Below the pieces are notes generated by a model. It ran no database searches. It was given only the letters and a program-made list of their open reading frames with translations, and was not told the origin of the DNA. The translations under genes and the position numbers were made by a program. This document shows, in pieces, positions 1 to 11,030 of a stretch of DNA of 64,000 nt. The number at the start of each line of letters is the position of its first letter. The stretch's first letter is position 1. The stretch is from Mermis nigrescens (taxonomy: Eukaryota > Nematoda > Enoplea > Mermithida > Mermithidae): the NCBI GenBank assembly GCA_036768485.1, contig JAVLUZ010000814.1, positions 119,736 through 183,735 of the forward strand, read 5' to 3'.

Positions 1-1030
1 CCATTTTTATACAATGTTAAAAATACTTTCTTGGACAAAGTGATATTAATTATATCGTTTTTCAAAATTTTTTACGAAATTTCAAAAAATTTTCGGCGCT
101 TCGCGCAAAATATCGCTAATATACTGTATTTAGATTGAAGCAGAGGCATTAAACACTCAAAAGCCAATTTTTGTGTAATCTAGGCATCTTTATGCAGATT
201 TAAATATCTTTTGTATCCATTTATACTGTTTTTAAAAATTTTATGTAAAACAAGTACTATTTAATAACTCAGCACATTTAGCCGTTCAAAGATAAAATTG
301 ACTAATTTATCCTGATGTTGCATTGGATTTCTAAGCATAGTAGTGCTTATTACAAGATTTAATTGGCATATTACAATATCTGTAATATTTCTGACTTTGT
401 AGTACAAGTTGTTTTAGCTTTCTCACTCAAGTTTTATGTGTAAATTTCATCAAAAGCTCATTAAAATTTCGGCGCTTCGCGCCAAATAATCTTATGAACT
501 ATATCCAGGCCGAATTATCACATTTAGGACCACGGTTTTTTTGTATTCGGCAAAGATTTTTCATCATGTACAGAGACTTTTCAGGACTATCTTTGTACAT
601 GCACAAAGATTTTTGGAGAGACAAAAACTGTAAAAAGGTGTAAAATTCTCGAAAATTTTCGGCGCATCAGTAATTGTCTGTCCTATATATCTTTAAAATA
701 GTAGAATTTGCATTTAGAATGGAAAAAATGTCAAATATTCAGAGACCCAGGAATTAGCTAAGATACGCTACCGAAGGACGAAAACCCCTGTTTTACCACA
801 CTAAATCGCTACTGTGCCATACTATAATAGTACACAACAATTTGCATGTACAAAATGTTCAAAGACTTTTGGATACCATTTTTGTACATGTAAAAAGGTA
901 TCTTGCACAAAAAAACACTGTTTAGGACTGCATGCCGGTTGCAGGTCACACACTGGCAGTATGTAAAAATGTGTATGTTTAAAAATATATTTATATAAAA
1001 TATCTACAAAAATTTGTTCGCTCATACAAA
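1..1030. mobile_element. Family B MITE, copy B2, cut by the window edge and split by a family A insertion
   Basis: This stretch is collinear with the complete B copy at 22652-23394. Shared landmarks in order are a GGCGCTTCGCG hairpin near 92, a GATAAAATTGACT block near 290, a second hairpin near 472, and a TATGTAAAAATGTGTA block near 960. The left terminus lies outside the window. Family A copy A1 interrupts it at 531-920. No coding potential is visible; the 67-codon reverse ORF at 822-1025 runs across the A1/B junction and is not a gene. Confidence 0.8.
531..920 (+). mobile_element. Family A hAT-type MITE, copy A1, with perfect 8-bp target-site duplication
   Basis: The element runs from CACGGTTTTTTTG to CAAAAAAACACTG. 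It is flanked by TTTAGGAC at 523-530 and again at 921-928. The subterminal parts are rich in TTTGTAC and its complement. It sits inside family B copy B2; the matching B copy at about 23213 reads straight through TTTAGGAC, so the pre-insertion state is visible. The 8-bp duplication and CAGTG-like end are typical of the hAT superfamily. It encodes no transposase. Confidence 0.9.
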
Positions 1031-1532
1031 GACACTACTTAATTTACTGGTCCCCCATTTTGGGATTTCACCCTTCCCTCAACTCTGGACCTTGGGAAAC
1101 TATGATCGGAAAGTACAGTGCAGTTTCTGTCATATTACCTACCACACCAGAATTGGATGACTGAAAAAGCGTCTTTAAACATTCATTACTGCAAAAGCGA
1201 GCACAATAATGGCTACAGTTCTGTCTTTACTTAGCTTATTTCGTTTGTTCGTTTATTTCTTTGACACTGTTTTCTTATTTATGTATAGTAATAAAAGTTT
1301 TTAAGTGCTTGTTCAGCCATATTTTTTATTAACTTTTCCAAGTCTTCAACGGCAACTTGTTAAATTAAGTATGCTTTCATTCTGCTGACTTTATTCAATA
1401 AATCCTTCAGACATTTAATCTACTATTATTGAAAATGACATTCGATAAGATGTTCAATATTACGATTATTCTCTAGCTCATGTGCATACAAAATTTTCTA
1501 AGAGCATTATTTATGGGTATAGGTATATAAGC
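1031..1532. other. Low-copy sequence with a short repeat fragment, no gene seen
   Basis: Positions about 1048-1106 (GGTCCCCCATTTTGGGATTT onward) match, in reverse, 39540-39600, and resemble the ends of F2 copies near 9890 and 20385. The remainder to 1532 is AT-rich and contains nothing I recognise. Confidence 0.5.
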
Positions 1533-1643
1533 TTGACCCTCGGCATTACCCTCGGCCTCGGCCTCGGCCGAGGCAAGGGTTTTAAGGCGCCTCGGCCTCG
1601 GCCGAGGCCGAGGGTCCAAAAAGTACCCTCGGTCCGATCACTG
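1533..1643. mobile_element. Family J element with (CCTCGG)n self-complementary interior
   Basis: The interior is almost wholly CCTCGG/CCGAGG repeats that can fold on themselves. The right end reads GGTCCGATCACTG, whose complement starts CAGTGATCGGACC. Copies J2 (39.0 kb) and J3 (40.9 kb) carry the closely related end TAGTGATCGACC with a CCCCGG interior. The CAGTG end suggests a hAT-type MITE; the left end is less clear. Confidence 0.6.
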
Positions 1644-1654
1644 GCCAGCCAATC

Positions 1655-2822
1655 AACTTTTTGACCCCAACAACTGATTTTCTTACTTCAATAACGGATT
1701 TAGGACCCAGGCAAGCGATTTTAAGCGATTTAGGACCCATCAATCAATTTTTCGAGCTCAGCAACAGATTTTTGGAGCCAACCAACCGATTTTTAGGCCC
1801 CAACAACTGATTTTCGGACCCCAATAACGGATATGGGACCCCAGCAAGCGATTTTTAAGCCCAATAAGCGACTTAGGACCCATCAATCAATTTTTCGAGC
1901 TCACCAACCGATTTTTAGACTCCCAGCAACCGATTTTTGGAGCCAACCAACCGGTTTTCAGACCCCAGCAACCGATTTTTATTGCTAACAAATCAACTTT
2001 TAGACCCCAACAACTGATTTTCTTACTTCAATAACGGATTTAGGACCCAGCAAGTGATTTTTAAGCGATTTAGGACCCATCAATCAATTTTTCGAGCTCA
2101 GCAACAGATTTTTGGAGCCAACCAACCAATTTTTAGACCCCAGCAACTGATTTCCGGACCCCAATAACGGATATAGGACCCCAGCAAGCGATTTTTAAGC
2201 CCAATAAGCGACTTAGGACCCATCAATCAACTTTCTGAGCTCACTTACGATTTATAGACCCAGGCAACTGATTTTTGGAGCTCACCAACCGATTTCTATA
2301 CCTCAGCAACCGATTTTTGGAGCCAATCAACCGGTTTTCAGACCCCAGCAACCGATTTTTATAGCTAACCAACTAACTTTTAGACCCTAGCAACTGATTT
2401 TCGGACCCCAATAACGGATTTAGGAACCCAACAGGCGATTTTTAAGCTCAATAAGCGATTTAGGACCCATCAATCAATTTTTGAGCTCACTGACCGATTT
2501 GTATACCCCGACAACCGATTTTTGGAGCTCACCAACCGATTTATAGACCTCAGCAACCGATTTTTGGACACCACCAACTGATTTTTGGAGCCCACCAACT
2601 GATTTTTGGAGCCCAGCAACTGATTTATGACCCCAGCAACCGATTTTCTGAGCCAAGAACTGATTTTAAGACCCCAGCAACCGATTTTCGGATCCCACCA
2701 ACTGATTTTTTGACCCTAGCAATCGATCTTGAGACCTCAGCAACCGATTTTTGGAGCTCAGCAATCATTTTTTAGATCCCAACAACCGATTTTTAAATCC
2801 CGGCGACCGAATCGTTTTTTAG
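1655..2822. repeat. 21-bp tandem array with a 340-bp higher-order period
   Basis: Monomers such as CCAACTGATTTTTGGAGCCCA are repeated with variation; the clearest stretch, about 2540-2640, keeps an exact 21-bp step. A higher-order unit is visible: the block CAACTGATTTTCTTACTTCA occurs at 1671 and 2011, and CCAATAACGGATAT occurs at 1821 and 2161, both 340 bp apart. The right third has lost this order. The 60-codon reverse ORF here (2474-2656) is a by-product of the 21-bp (7-codon) period. The following 230 bp to 3050 hold nothing I recognise. Confidence 0.85.
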
Positions 2823-3050
2823 GCTCCCTTAAAATCGGTACGTAAGTAATGCATTATTCAGAGATCATACTTAAGTAAGTAATGCCTAATTTAGAGAAAA
2901 TAATAATTCGTCAGATCAAAACAAAGCACACGATGTATTTTTGTGATCTACACATCGATGTATTAAAAATACATACTTGTCTGTCCACCTGTTTTATGTG
3001 TAAATAAACGCTAGTCGTTTTTACATACATTACTTGTTATTGATGTTTCG

Positions 3051-4240
3051 GCCGCGCTGAATTCTGACAATTTTTGAAATGCAAAATTGCGTTTCAAAAA
3101 GGTGAAATATCAAAATTTTTCAGGGCTTCACGCCAAATAGATTTAATTTTATTAGTTGTTATTGATGCTTAAGCCGCATCAAATTTGGACAATTTTTTTA
3201 ATGCAAAATTGCGTTTCACACTGGTTAAATTTCAAAATTTTCGGGCGCTTCGCGCCCAATCCGCATAATTTTTGTGATGTAAAATTGCGTGTCAAAAAGG
3301 TGAAATCTCAAAATTTTCCGGCGTTTCGAGCCGAATTGATTTAATTCTATTACTTGTTATTGATGCTTAAGCTCAGTGTTTTTTTTTGTACAAGGTCCGT
3401 TTGTACATGTACAAAGATGGTCCCTAAAAGTCTTTGTACATTTCGTACACACAAATTTTTGGGTACTATAATATGGTACAGTAGCGATTTTAGTGTGGCA
3501 AAAACAGAGTTTTTCGACCTTTCTTTGGTTACGTATTTTAGCAATTTCTAGGTTTCTGAGGGCAAAAATCAGTAATAATCGTCTCAAAACGGCGCGAAGC
3601 GCCAAAAAATTTGGCATTTTTCCTTTCAAAATGCAATTTCTGAAATTATAAAGATATACAGAACACACAATTGCTCATTTCGGCGCGGAGCGCCGAGAAT
3701 ATTCGCGAATTTCGAACCTTTTTTGCAGTTTTTGTCTTCCAAAAAATCTTTGTACATGTATAAAGACGGTCCACAAAAGTCTTTGTACATCGCGAAAAAT
3801 CTTTGCCGAATACAAAAAAAACCGTGCTTAAGCGGCGCCAAATTTGAACAATTTTTGTAATGCAAAATTGCGTTTCACAAAGGTTAAATGTAAAAATTTT
3901 CCGGCGCTTCGCGCCCAGTTCGGATAATTTTTGTGATGTAAAATTGCGTTTCAAAAAGATGAAATCTCGAAATTTTTCGGCGCTTCGAGCCGATTTGATT
4001 TAATTCTATCACTTGTTATTGATGCTTAAGCTGCGCCAAATTTGGACAATTTTGTAATGCAAAATTGCGTTTCACAGAGGTTAAATTTCAAAATTTTCAG
4101 GCGCTTCGCGCCGAATTCGGATAATTTTTGTGATGTTAAATTGCGTTTCAAAAAGGTTAAATCTCAAAATTTTCCGGCGCTTCGCGCCGAATTGATTTAA
4201 TTTTATTATTCGTTATAGATGTTTATAGGTTGCGCTGAAT
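3051..4240 (+). repeat. About 190-bp satellite made of two hairpin-bearing half-units
   Basis: Each unit has two similar halves of about 90 bp. Each half contains AAAATTGCGTTTCA, then a TCAAAATTTT tract, then a GGCGCTTCGCGCC-type hairpin (near 3120, 3237, 3318, 3900, 3975, 4098 and 4175). The start block GATGCTTAAGC recurs near 3168 and 3363, then, after the A2 insertion, near 3826 and 4020. Half-units differ consistently (CACTTGTTATTGATG in one, GTGATG in the other), so this is a two-part higher-order repeat. It is interrupted by A2. Confidence 0.85.
3374..3826 (-). mobile_element. Family A MITE, copy A2, inserted in the satellite
   Basis: It runs from CAGTGTTTTTTTTTGTAC to TACAAAAAAAACCGTG, 453 bp. 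Flanks are CTTAAGCT (3366-3373) and CTTAAGCG (3827-3834), a 7-of-8 target duplication inside the satellite's own GCTTAAGC block. It contains two inward GGCGC hairpins (about 3590 and 3676) and four CTTTGTAC-type subterminal repeats. Several short reverse ORFs crossing it (3350-3954) are shadows of the repeat. Confidence 0.9.
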
Positions 4241-4611
4241 TATGACAATTTTCGTGCATTTCAAGCAGGATTTATAATTTGAAATGAGAACGTACTATTT
4301 GACGACATGAAAATGAGGAATTCTGTAGTTTTATTTTTACATAATGAATTGCATAAAAAATAAGCATATTAAAGCCGAACGCAAATTATCGATTGCGCTA
4401 TTTTTTTACACCATACTAATTTGGACACACCATTTTTAATCAAAAAATTTGTCACGAGAAATAGTGCGACTTCGCGTGAAATTATGAATGGACTTTGCGT
4501 GGAAGCAAGACTAACATGTTGAAAATTCAACCACTTTTCTGACTTAGGCAACCAACCAAAAAAATAGGCTCCGGTACCAGCCGAGACTTTAAGGCTTGCC
4601 CAGCTATGGTC
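4241..4611. other. Unclassified sequence, no gene seen
   Basis: AT-rich sequence between the satellite and the family H element. No splice-flanked exon, repeat match or RNA gene was recognised. Confidence 0.4.
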
Positions 4612-5196
4612 CAGACTAGACCTTAATGAGCAGCAATCTAATCTTGTGAGATGACCCGAATGAGGCCAAATCCCGGATTGCACAAAAATGCTGAAGCTTC
4701 AATTCTGGCGGTTCTACCAGTTTCTTAGATAGAGTTATTCTGAAAATGTAAATCTGCACGCTCGTGCATGATCTTGATGAAATATACGAAGTCGAAAAAT
4801 AGTTAAAAAAATATCTTTCATAAACAATTAATATTGCCCGTTTCAAAAGTACATCCGCCAAATGCATTTCTCGTATAATAGCGATTGCAGTAATGGTGGG
4901 GTTGCTGGAATTACTGGTTGGGCTGTTGGGATGGTGGGGCTGTTGGAACAGTGAGGCTGTTGGAATAGGTGGGGCTGCTAGTATTGGTGGGGCTTCGGGG
5001 ATTATTGGTGGGGCTGCTGGGACGGTGGGGCTGTTTTGACTGGTGGGGCTGTTGGGATTTTTGTTAGAGCTGTCGAGGCGGTGGGGCTGTTGGGACGGTG
5101 GGGCTGTTGGTACGGTGGGGCTGTTGGTACGGTGGGGCTGTTGGTACGGTGGGGCTGTTGGGACTGGTTGGGCTATTGAGACATTACCCAAAATGT
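4612..5196 (-). repeat. Family H element, copy H1, with 17-bp G-rich minisatellite
   Basis: Positions 4612-4830 are about 85% similar by eye to 47128-47350 (shared GAAGCTTCAATTCTG, GAAATATACGAA, TTAATATTGCCCG). This is followed by an array of GGTGGGGCTGTTGGGAC-like 17-bp monomers (about 4890-5170) and the shared end TTGAGACATTACCCA. The 191-codon reverse ORF over the array reads as QQPH/NSPT/TAPP repeats because a 17-bp period cycles through all three frames; it is not a credible protein. Confidence 0.75.
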
Positions 5197-5539
5197 AATC
5201 TTTGTTGAGGATTCCATTTCAGGGTGACCACTCACCCGGAAATCCAGGAAACCCGGTAAAAGCCCGGGAATTTTTTGGCACCCGGGAAAAACCCGGGATT
5301 TTCGTCAAGGAATTTAGTTTGCACTCATTTGACCAGAAATATTGAATTACTAGTACAATGTTACATTTTTTATCGCTTTTAGTATCATACTAGTTAACGT
5401 GTTTTTATATTTATCATGTAGCATTTATTTCCGTTTTTCTTCTCGCCCATTGTCACATCGTTGATTGCTATTTGTGTATTCTCTTTGTTTGATATAGCTA
5501 GTAGCTATTTGTACTATTGTTCGCTAAGACGTTTTGCAA

Positions 5540-5905
5540 CAGTGTTTTTTTGTACTCGGCAAAGATTTTTCCCGATGTACAAAGACTTTTCGGGACCGTC
5601 TTTGTACATGTACAAAGATTTTTGGGAAGACTAAAATTGCCAGAAAGGTCTGAAATTCGCAAAAATTTTCGGCGCTTAGCGCCGATATCTTTATAATGGC
5701 AAAGATTGCATTTCAAAGGGAAAAATGTCAAATTCTTCGGCGCTTCGCGCTGGTTTAAGACGATATTCTTAGTGATTTTTGCCCTTAGAGACTCACAAAT
5801 TAGCTAAAAGACCATATCAAAAGTCGAACAACTCTGTTTTTGGGAAGATTTCTGGGAAGACAAAAACTGTAAAAATATGTAAAATTCCCAAAAAAATTTT
5901 CGGCG
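5540..5905 (+). mobile_element. Family A MITE, copy A3, rearranged
   Basis: It starts with CAGTGTTTTTTTGTACTCGG and follows the A consensus with two hairpins (5668, 5740). At about 5845 it jumps back to an internal A segment (GGGAAGACAAAAACTG) instead of reaching the far end. No right terminus is present. It adjoins the left end of E1 at 5907. Confidence 0.75.
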
Positions 5906-5906
5906 G

Positions 5907-6905
5907 CAGGCGCGGATTTAAGTGGTGTCGGTGGGGGTGCGGCCGCCTCCCCCTCCCATTGGCCAAAAATATTTGGCGAGATTAAGAATGGATAAGCAAT
6001 TTGCAATGATTTTCGGCCGTCAGTGACCATAACTTCTCAAATTATTCCGGCGCTACGCGCCGGATGATACCTATTAATGACATTTATTTACTTTCTTGGC
6101 GACATGGAAGCACGTTTTTTTGTATTCGGCAAAGATTTTTCCCGATGTACAAAGACTTTCGGGACCGTCTTTGTGGATGTACAAAGATTTTCGGGACGAC
6201 AAAAACCACAAAAAAGGTCTGATATTCGCAAAAATTTTCGGCGCGAGGAATTGTGTGTCCTATATATCTTTATAATAGCAGAAATCGCATTTCGAAAGGA
6301 AAAATGTCGAATTTTTCGGCGCTTCGCGCCGTTTTAAGACGATTCTTAAGGATTTTTGCCCTCACAAAACCAGGAATTAGCCAAAATACACTACCAAAGG
6401 TCGAACAACTCTGTTTTTACCACACTAAAGTCGCTACCGTACTATATCATAGTATCCAAAAATTTGTGTGTACAAAATGTACAAAGACTTTTAGGGACCA
6501 TCTTTGTATATGTACCAACGGACCTTGTACAAAAAAACACTGTCTGGAAGCCATTTTCTGTTCATGTAGGTTTCAAAACAATTTTAACATCTATTTTTGC
6601 ATAGTTTTCTTATATTTTCAATTAAAAATTTTGATGTTTCGCATCAAATGCTATAAATACAGTAAATCATGCTTCTAGACGTCTATCCGCCTTGATTTCA
6701 CTAATTTTTCCGGCGCTTCGCGCCAGCTTTTGTTAAAGTCTAAGAAATTTAATGATTTTTTCGCACAAAATTGTCTAACATTTTAAAATTTTTAGAGAAA
6801 ATATTGCGTCAGGTGATTTTATGTAAAAGTATACAATGTAAAACACCGAAAAAACGCCATTTTGCGCATTAAGAGCAAATTTTTGGACCTATTTTTGACT
6901 TTTTC
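5907..6905 (+). mobile_element. Family E hAT-type MITE, copy E1, carrying a nested family A insertion
   Basis: It begins CAGGCGCGGATTTAAG and is collinear with E2 at 14471-15080: GGCGAGAT..AAGAATGGATA, a GGCGCTACGCGCC hairpin near 6051, TTTACTTTCTTGGCGAC, a second hairpin near 6713, and ACAATGTAAAACACCG. A4 interrupts it at 6111-6542. The far end is lost near 6905. Confidence 0.8.
6111..6542 (+). mobile_element. Family A MITE, copy A4, inside E1
   Basis: It runs from CACGTTTTTTTGTATTCGG to GTACAAAAAAACACTG. Flanks CATGGAAG (6103-6110) and TCTGGAAG (6543-6550) are diverged forms of one 8-bp word. E2 near 14656 shows the uninterrupted CCTGGAAGCC, so the target duplication and both ends are proven by a paralogous empty site. 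ORFs at 6077-6678 run across this element and are not genes. Confidence 0.9.
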
Positions 6906-6914
6906 GCGTCGTCC

Positions 6915-7115
6915 GATTGGTCGGATATCTTTAAAATGGCAGAAGTTGCATTTAAATTGGAAAAATGTCAAATTTTTCGGCGCATCGCGCCGGTTTGAAA
7001 CAATTTTTAGTAATTTTTGGCTTGAGAAAGCCAGAAATTAGCTGAAATACACTATCAAAGATCGAAAACCCTGTTTAACCACACTAAAATCGCTACTGTG
7101 CTATATTATAGGCTG
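6915..7115 (+). mobile_element. Family A fragment (internal part)
   Basis: The stretch matches the middle of family A: ATATCTTTAAAATGGCAGAA, a GGCGCATCGCGCC hairpin near 6980, and CACACTAAAATCGCTAC. Both termini are missing. Confidence 0.7.
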
Positions 7116-7712
7116 CGAAAATCGCTATCGACAACTTGTTAGCATCATTGAAAAAGAAATTATGATTGTTCCAAAACGTTTCGTGTAGTATTTGCATTTG
7201 TTGGATTAAAAGTTGCTTGTGCCTTATCTTTTTTCATGTTCTTATCATGACACTTCCGCGTATATAGTGTGCGTTCAAAGCGTGATTTAAAACGGGGAAA
7301 TCGTCCATAAATCACCCGGGAAACCCGGGAAAAACCCGGGAATTTTATTTTGGAAAACCAGTGGCCACCCTGCCATTTGAATACAAAAATTTTTCACATT
7401 GAATTAATAGATCGATTCTGCATTTATTGCTAGTATACATAAAATGCCAGATCTGAATCGATTCAGTTCTTGACGTTAAGCTCGTTTAAGCTCGTTCAAT
7501 TTTTGTTAAAACATTTCTTAGAGCATGTCAGATATAATACAGTGAAAGAAAAATAAGATCTGGTTGGCGCTAAAAGCTCGATAAAGCAGGTTAAAAGCTG
7601 CAGAGAAGTAGATTAAAGAACATGTCCGAAAGAATCACAATAATACTATTAACAAGACAAGTATTTCTGCATGGCAACTCAATATGCTTTCCTTATTATG
7701 CCTTTAAAAGGC

Positions 7713-7800
7713 CTAGTTGAGGCCCGGCCCTTTTTGGGCCTAGATCAGGACCGGGCCCACTAGGCTCGACCGGGACCAAGACCGGGCGTCTGGTCGTTCC
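7713..7800. mobile_element. Family T element, GGCCCGG-rich self-complementary repeat (T2)
   Basis: The block is mostly GGCCCGG and CCGGGCC words with CCTAG variants. It is similar to T1 at 18471-18575, which starts with CAGTGATTGACC. Ends are not clear. The flanks 7373-7712 and 7801-7940 show no recognisable feature. Confidence 0.45.
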
Positions 7801-7944
7801 CTAATAGGGTGGCTTGCATAGGCGTAGATAAGATTTTTCCCAGAGTAGGCCCGAAAATTTTTTATCTTAAAAGTCGCTAAAAACGTATAAAAATGTATCC
7901 TATGTGTGAAATAATGCTTTTTTTACTTTCAAATCGTCCTGCAA

Positions 7945-8385
7945 TATACATGCACATAGGGGGTTCGGTGGATATTACCCCCTCAAGGGTTAGCCGGGCC
8001 GGACAGGTTACTGTCCGGCGATTTTGAGCAGATGTAACGTTTTGCATCATTTTTGAGGTCAAAAGCAGTAAAAACGCAAGAAATTTGTTTGGCGCTTCGC
8101 GCCAGATCAGTATTTTTAAGTGCTTTTTTATTTGAAAAGCGCCCAAAATTGATAAATTTTTGCATCTTTAAGCGTAAAAGGTGACATAATGCGGTCAAAA
8201 TAGACTAAGAATGCTTTTAAAATGCGACATTACCACGAAAAAACGTTTTATATGCTATTTTGACCAATTTGATCATTAAAACAGCAAAAAAAATCGTGAA
8301 TGTCAAATAAACAGTTGTGGATTTTCGAAATTTCACCCTCCCCCACCCCGCCTGCCGACCCTGACCTTGTGCACCAATATCTGCA
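7945..8385 (-). mobile_element. Family F1 repeat, copy 1
   Basis: Reverse-oriented relative to the copies at 10600-11030 and 12536-12955. Shared parts are the end CCTGACCTTGTGCACC, an AAAACAGCAAAAAAAATCGTGA block, a hairpin GGCGCTTCGCGCC at 8091, and GGTTACTGTCCGGCGATTTTGAGC. ORFs 7877-8408 on the reverse strand are products of the repeat. Confidence 0.75.
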
Positions 8386-9525
8386 ACAATTAATATGCAA
8401 AGAAACAAATTAAAGTTTTAATACGCGGGTAGGATCTTAGATTAGAGAGAATTTGACGGTAAACCTCTTGTTTGGGGCTGGAGGAAGTCTTGAGTGGCGC
8501 GCTCAAGCGCTCCCTAGCAGGGTCCACAGCAGATTTACGTGAAAATTCTGCAAAATAAGAACTGATATCTTGAATTTTAACTTCAAAATCTCATGAAATC
8601 ATCTGAATTCTGGTCCTCCTAAAATTAGCTGATAAATGGATAAAATAGACTGGCGCGAAGCGTCGAATTCGTCTGATATCATTTCATGCCAGAATAAATA
8701 AAAATTCTTAGAACGCCTGAAATGCCAATCTTTTGTAGAGTTGTCTTGTCTTTTCATGCTAAGCAGGTTTTAAAAGGCGCAATCTTTACAAAGCGCTCGA
8801 CTTTTCTGCATACTTTTCAATTTCTGTTGACTAGAAATGATTGCAAATAGGTAATCTTCTCATGGTGACAAACGCGTTGTAGCTCTGGTTGCCACTAAGT
8901 TAAGATAATAGCCAAAATTAGAAGAAATTGGGGCGAAACGCCGAATTTGTTTGGTTTATTCTCAAAAAATTGTTGCAGGACAGCGTTACGCAAACGCATA
9001 ACTAGATTTGAGAAAATTCAAAATATCCCCTTACTGGCTACACCAGTGGGGGCATGCGCCTCGAAAATGAAATGTGAGAATGATTATTTCTTTTATTCCC
9101 CCTTCGCTTTTTTAGCCAAAACTAAAAAAGGTTTTCGGTGCTGCGCGCCAAATTTCAAAATTATAAGATATAGGATAAAGTCTAGTTTGTCCCAAGCGTT
9201 CTTTTTAAGCGCTCAATTTTAAATTTTATACGATCTAAAGTGTATTTTGCATCTATGTCTTCTGTTTTGCACAGGTTTTATGCAGAAAAATTAGGTTTGT
9301 TGAAGGAAGTGTCCATTGAATTCTCACCATATTTAAGGCATCCGGGTAGCAAAATTTACAATGTGTATAGCTCTAGTGGTCGTACAACGTTTTTCTATTC
9401 CACCTTTGCCCTTCTTATGTTTTTTAAAAATCTTGGTCATGTCTTCCCCCTAAGCAAAATCCTGGATACTGGCCTGAGTATAACTAAAATATTTTGTCAG
9501 AAGCACACATTCTTATTAGGAGGTT
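8386..9525. other. Degenerate repeat-derived sequence, no gene seen
   Basis: Worn hairpin motifs (near 8650 GGCGCGAAGCGTCG, 8930 GGCGAAACGCC, 9130) and a GGATACTGGCCTGA word near 9465 resemble internal and terminal parts of families F and Q. The 91- and 95-codon forward ORFs (8947-9222, 9240-9527) show no recognisable domain and lie in this material. Confidence 0.45.
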
Positions 9526-9945
9526 GAGGGGGTGGCGTATTACCCCTACCTCAGGATCCAAGACTCGCATCACTGTCAGCCTTCTGCATGAGTTTTTTGC
9601 GGAACTAGCAAAGATGTAAAAAATTTTTCGGCGCTTCGCGCCGATTGACTAGTATATACATTTGTTTTATTTGCCGATAAAATGCCTGGAATGAACTTAA
9701 AATGAACTAAAAAGTCAAAATATTCGATGAATTCTTATATTTTCTACTTACAAAGGTGACGAAACTTCTCAGAATTGGATAAAAACTACTAAAAAATGCT
9801 GTTTTCCAAATTTCAATATGTTATATAGGATGTTATAAGCATTTTTGTTATTTGAAGTGCTAAAAAAGCTAAATATCTAAATTTAGTGGTTCCAAATTTA
9901 GGATTTCACTCTCTGAACTTTCGACTCTGGGAAACTGGTCAGAAG
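9526..9945 (+). mobile_element. Family F2 repeat, copy 1
   Basis: Collinear with 19985-20425: GGGGGTG.TTACCCC, AGACT.G.ATCACTGTC, AAATTTTTCGGCGCTTCGCG hairpin near 9629, AATGCCTGGAATGAACTT, ending near TTTCGACTCTGGGAAACT. No coding potential. Confidence 0.75.
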
Positions 9946-10599
9946 AACATATACGCAAACGACTTACATATCTAAAAGGAAACGACACGACGACTGAGAA
10001 AAAGGACATTCAAATCACAGAGTGATTAATGATTAATGGTTTTTAAAAATTTTTGAGGTTAAAATTGACTAAATATGATAGAATTTCTATTGCGTGCACC
10101 TGAAAAGCTGCAATATTGAGCTCTAGGAAAGAGGGTGATCATTTGATTCTCACCATATTTACATGCGGCTGGGTAGCAGAATGCAGTGTAGTGCTCGTAA
10201 AACGTCTTTTTAATTCATCCTTTGGTCCATACATGGGCAAGATAGAGGTGGTCAGAAAGGAGGGGGATGAAATCCAGAAATGGTCATATAGTGAATTATG
10301 GTAATTGCTTTTCGTGTAAGGTTTCTTCGAAGACGTACAAATATGCCCCCGAAAAATAATTTTCTTGTTCCCTAACATAGAAGTTTAGCCAATTTATGGG
10401 TTTTTAGCGATAATAAAATACAAAAATTCATCAGAATGGCGCTAAATGCCCGAGAATTTTGATGCATTATAGAGTTTTCAGGTAGAATTTTCGGCGTTTT
10501 TCTGCAGTAAGCTAAAAAATTGTCGAAAAATTGTCATGCAACACCTTTCGTTCTCTCAAAATCGCCTGGCAGTACCTGGTTTTCCAAAACCTTAGAAAT

Positions 10600-11030
10600 G
10601 GGTATTACCATAGGTGCACAACGTCAAGGTCGGCAGGGGGAGTGAAATCCCAAAAATCCAAAACAGTTAATTTAATGTTCACGATTTTTGTGCTGTTTCA
10701 ACAATCAAAATGGTCAAAATAGCTTATAAAACGTTTTCTCGTGGTAATATCGCATTTTAAAAGCATTTCTAGTCCATTCTGACTGCATTATATCACTTTT
10801 TACACTAAAAATGCAAAAAATTTTGAGCGCTTTTTGAGTAAAAAGTACATAACAGTACTAATCTGACGCAAAGCGCCGGAAAAATTTTGACGTTCTCACT
10901 GCTTTTGACCTTAAAATTGATGCAAAAAACGTTCCATCAGCTCAAAATCGCCGGACAGTACCTGTCCGGTTGACCCTTTAGGGGTAATACCCCCTTCACC
11001 CCCGTGTGCATGTATGGGTAATACCCTTCC
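10600..11030 (+). mobile_element. Family F1 repeat, copy 2
   Basis: Begins near CATAGGTGCACAACGTCAAGG and ends in the GGTAATACCC / CCCATGTGTG region. It matches 12536-12955 forward and 7945-8385 in reverse, including the GCGCAAAGCGCCGG hairpin near 10862 and CAGTACCTGTCCGG. The region 9946-10599 before it has scattered similarity to F2 but no clear element or gene. Confidence 0.75.

Larger units (their letters stand above)
5220..7372. mobile_element. Family K element with (CCCGGGAAA)n arms, split by nested insertions
   Basis: The ends are inverted: CAGGGTGACCACT at 5220 and AGTGGCCACCCTG ending at 7372. Both arms carry CCCGGGAAA/TTTCCCGGG runs just inside the ends (5225-5316 and 7300-7355). 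A CCATTT word lies at both flanks but not in perfect 8-bp register. Between 5540 and 7115 the element has been filled by family A and E copies. CAGGG ends fit a hAT-type MITE. Confidence 0.65.

Noticed and set aside
1655..2822. CRISPR-like array
   Set aside because: There are no unique spacers between identical repeats; this is a diverged 21-bp satellite in an animal genome.
4616..5191. 191-codon reverse ORF with QQPH/NSPT repeats
   Set aside because: It is the translation of a 17-bp minisatellite, which stays open in all frames; no non-repeat domain supports a protein.
6253..6678. 141-codon forward ORF
   Set aside because: It crosses MITE A4 and the host element E1; equivalent frames are broken in the other copies.
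9240..9527. 95-codon forward ORF
   Set aside because: No recognisable domain; lies in degenerate F/Q-type repeat sequence.
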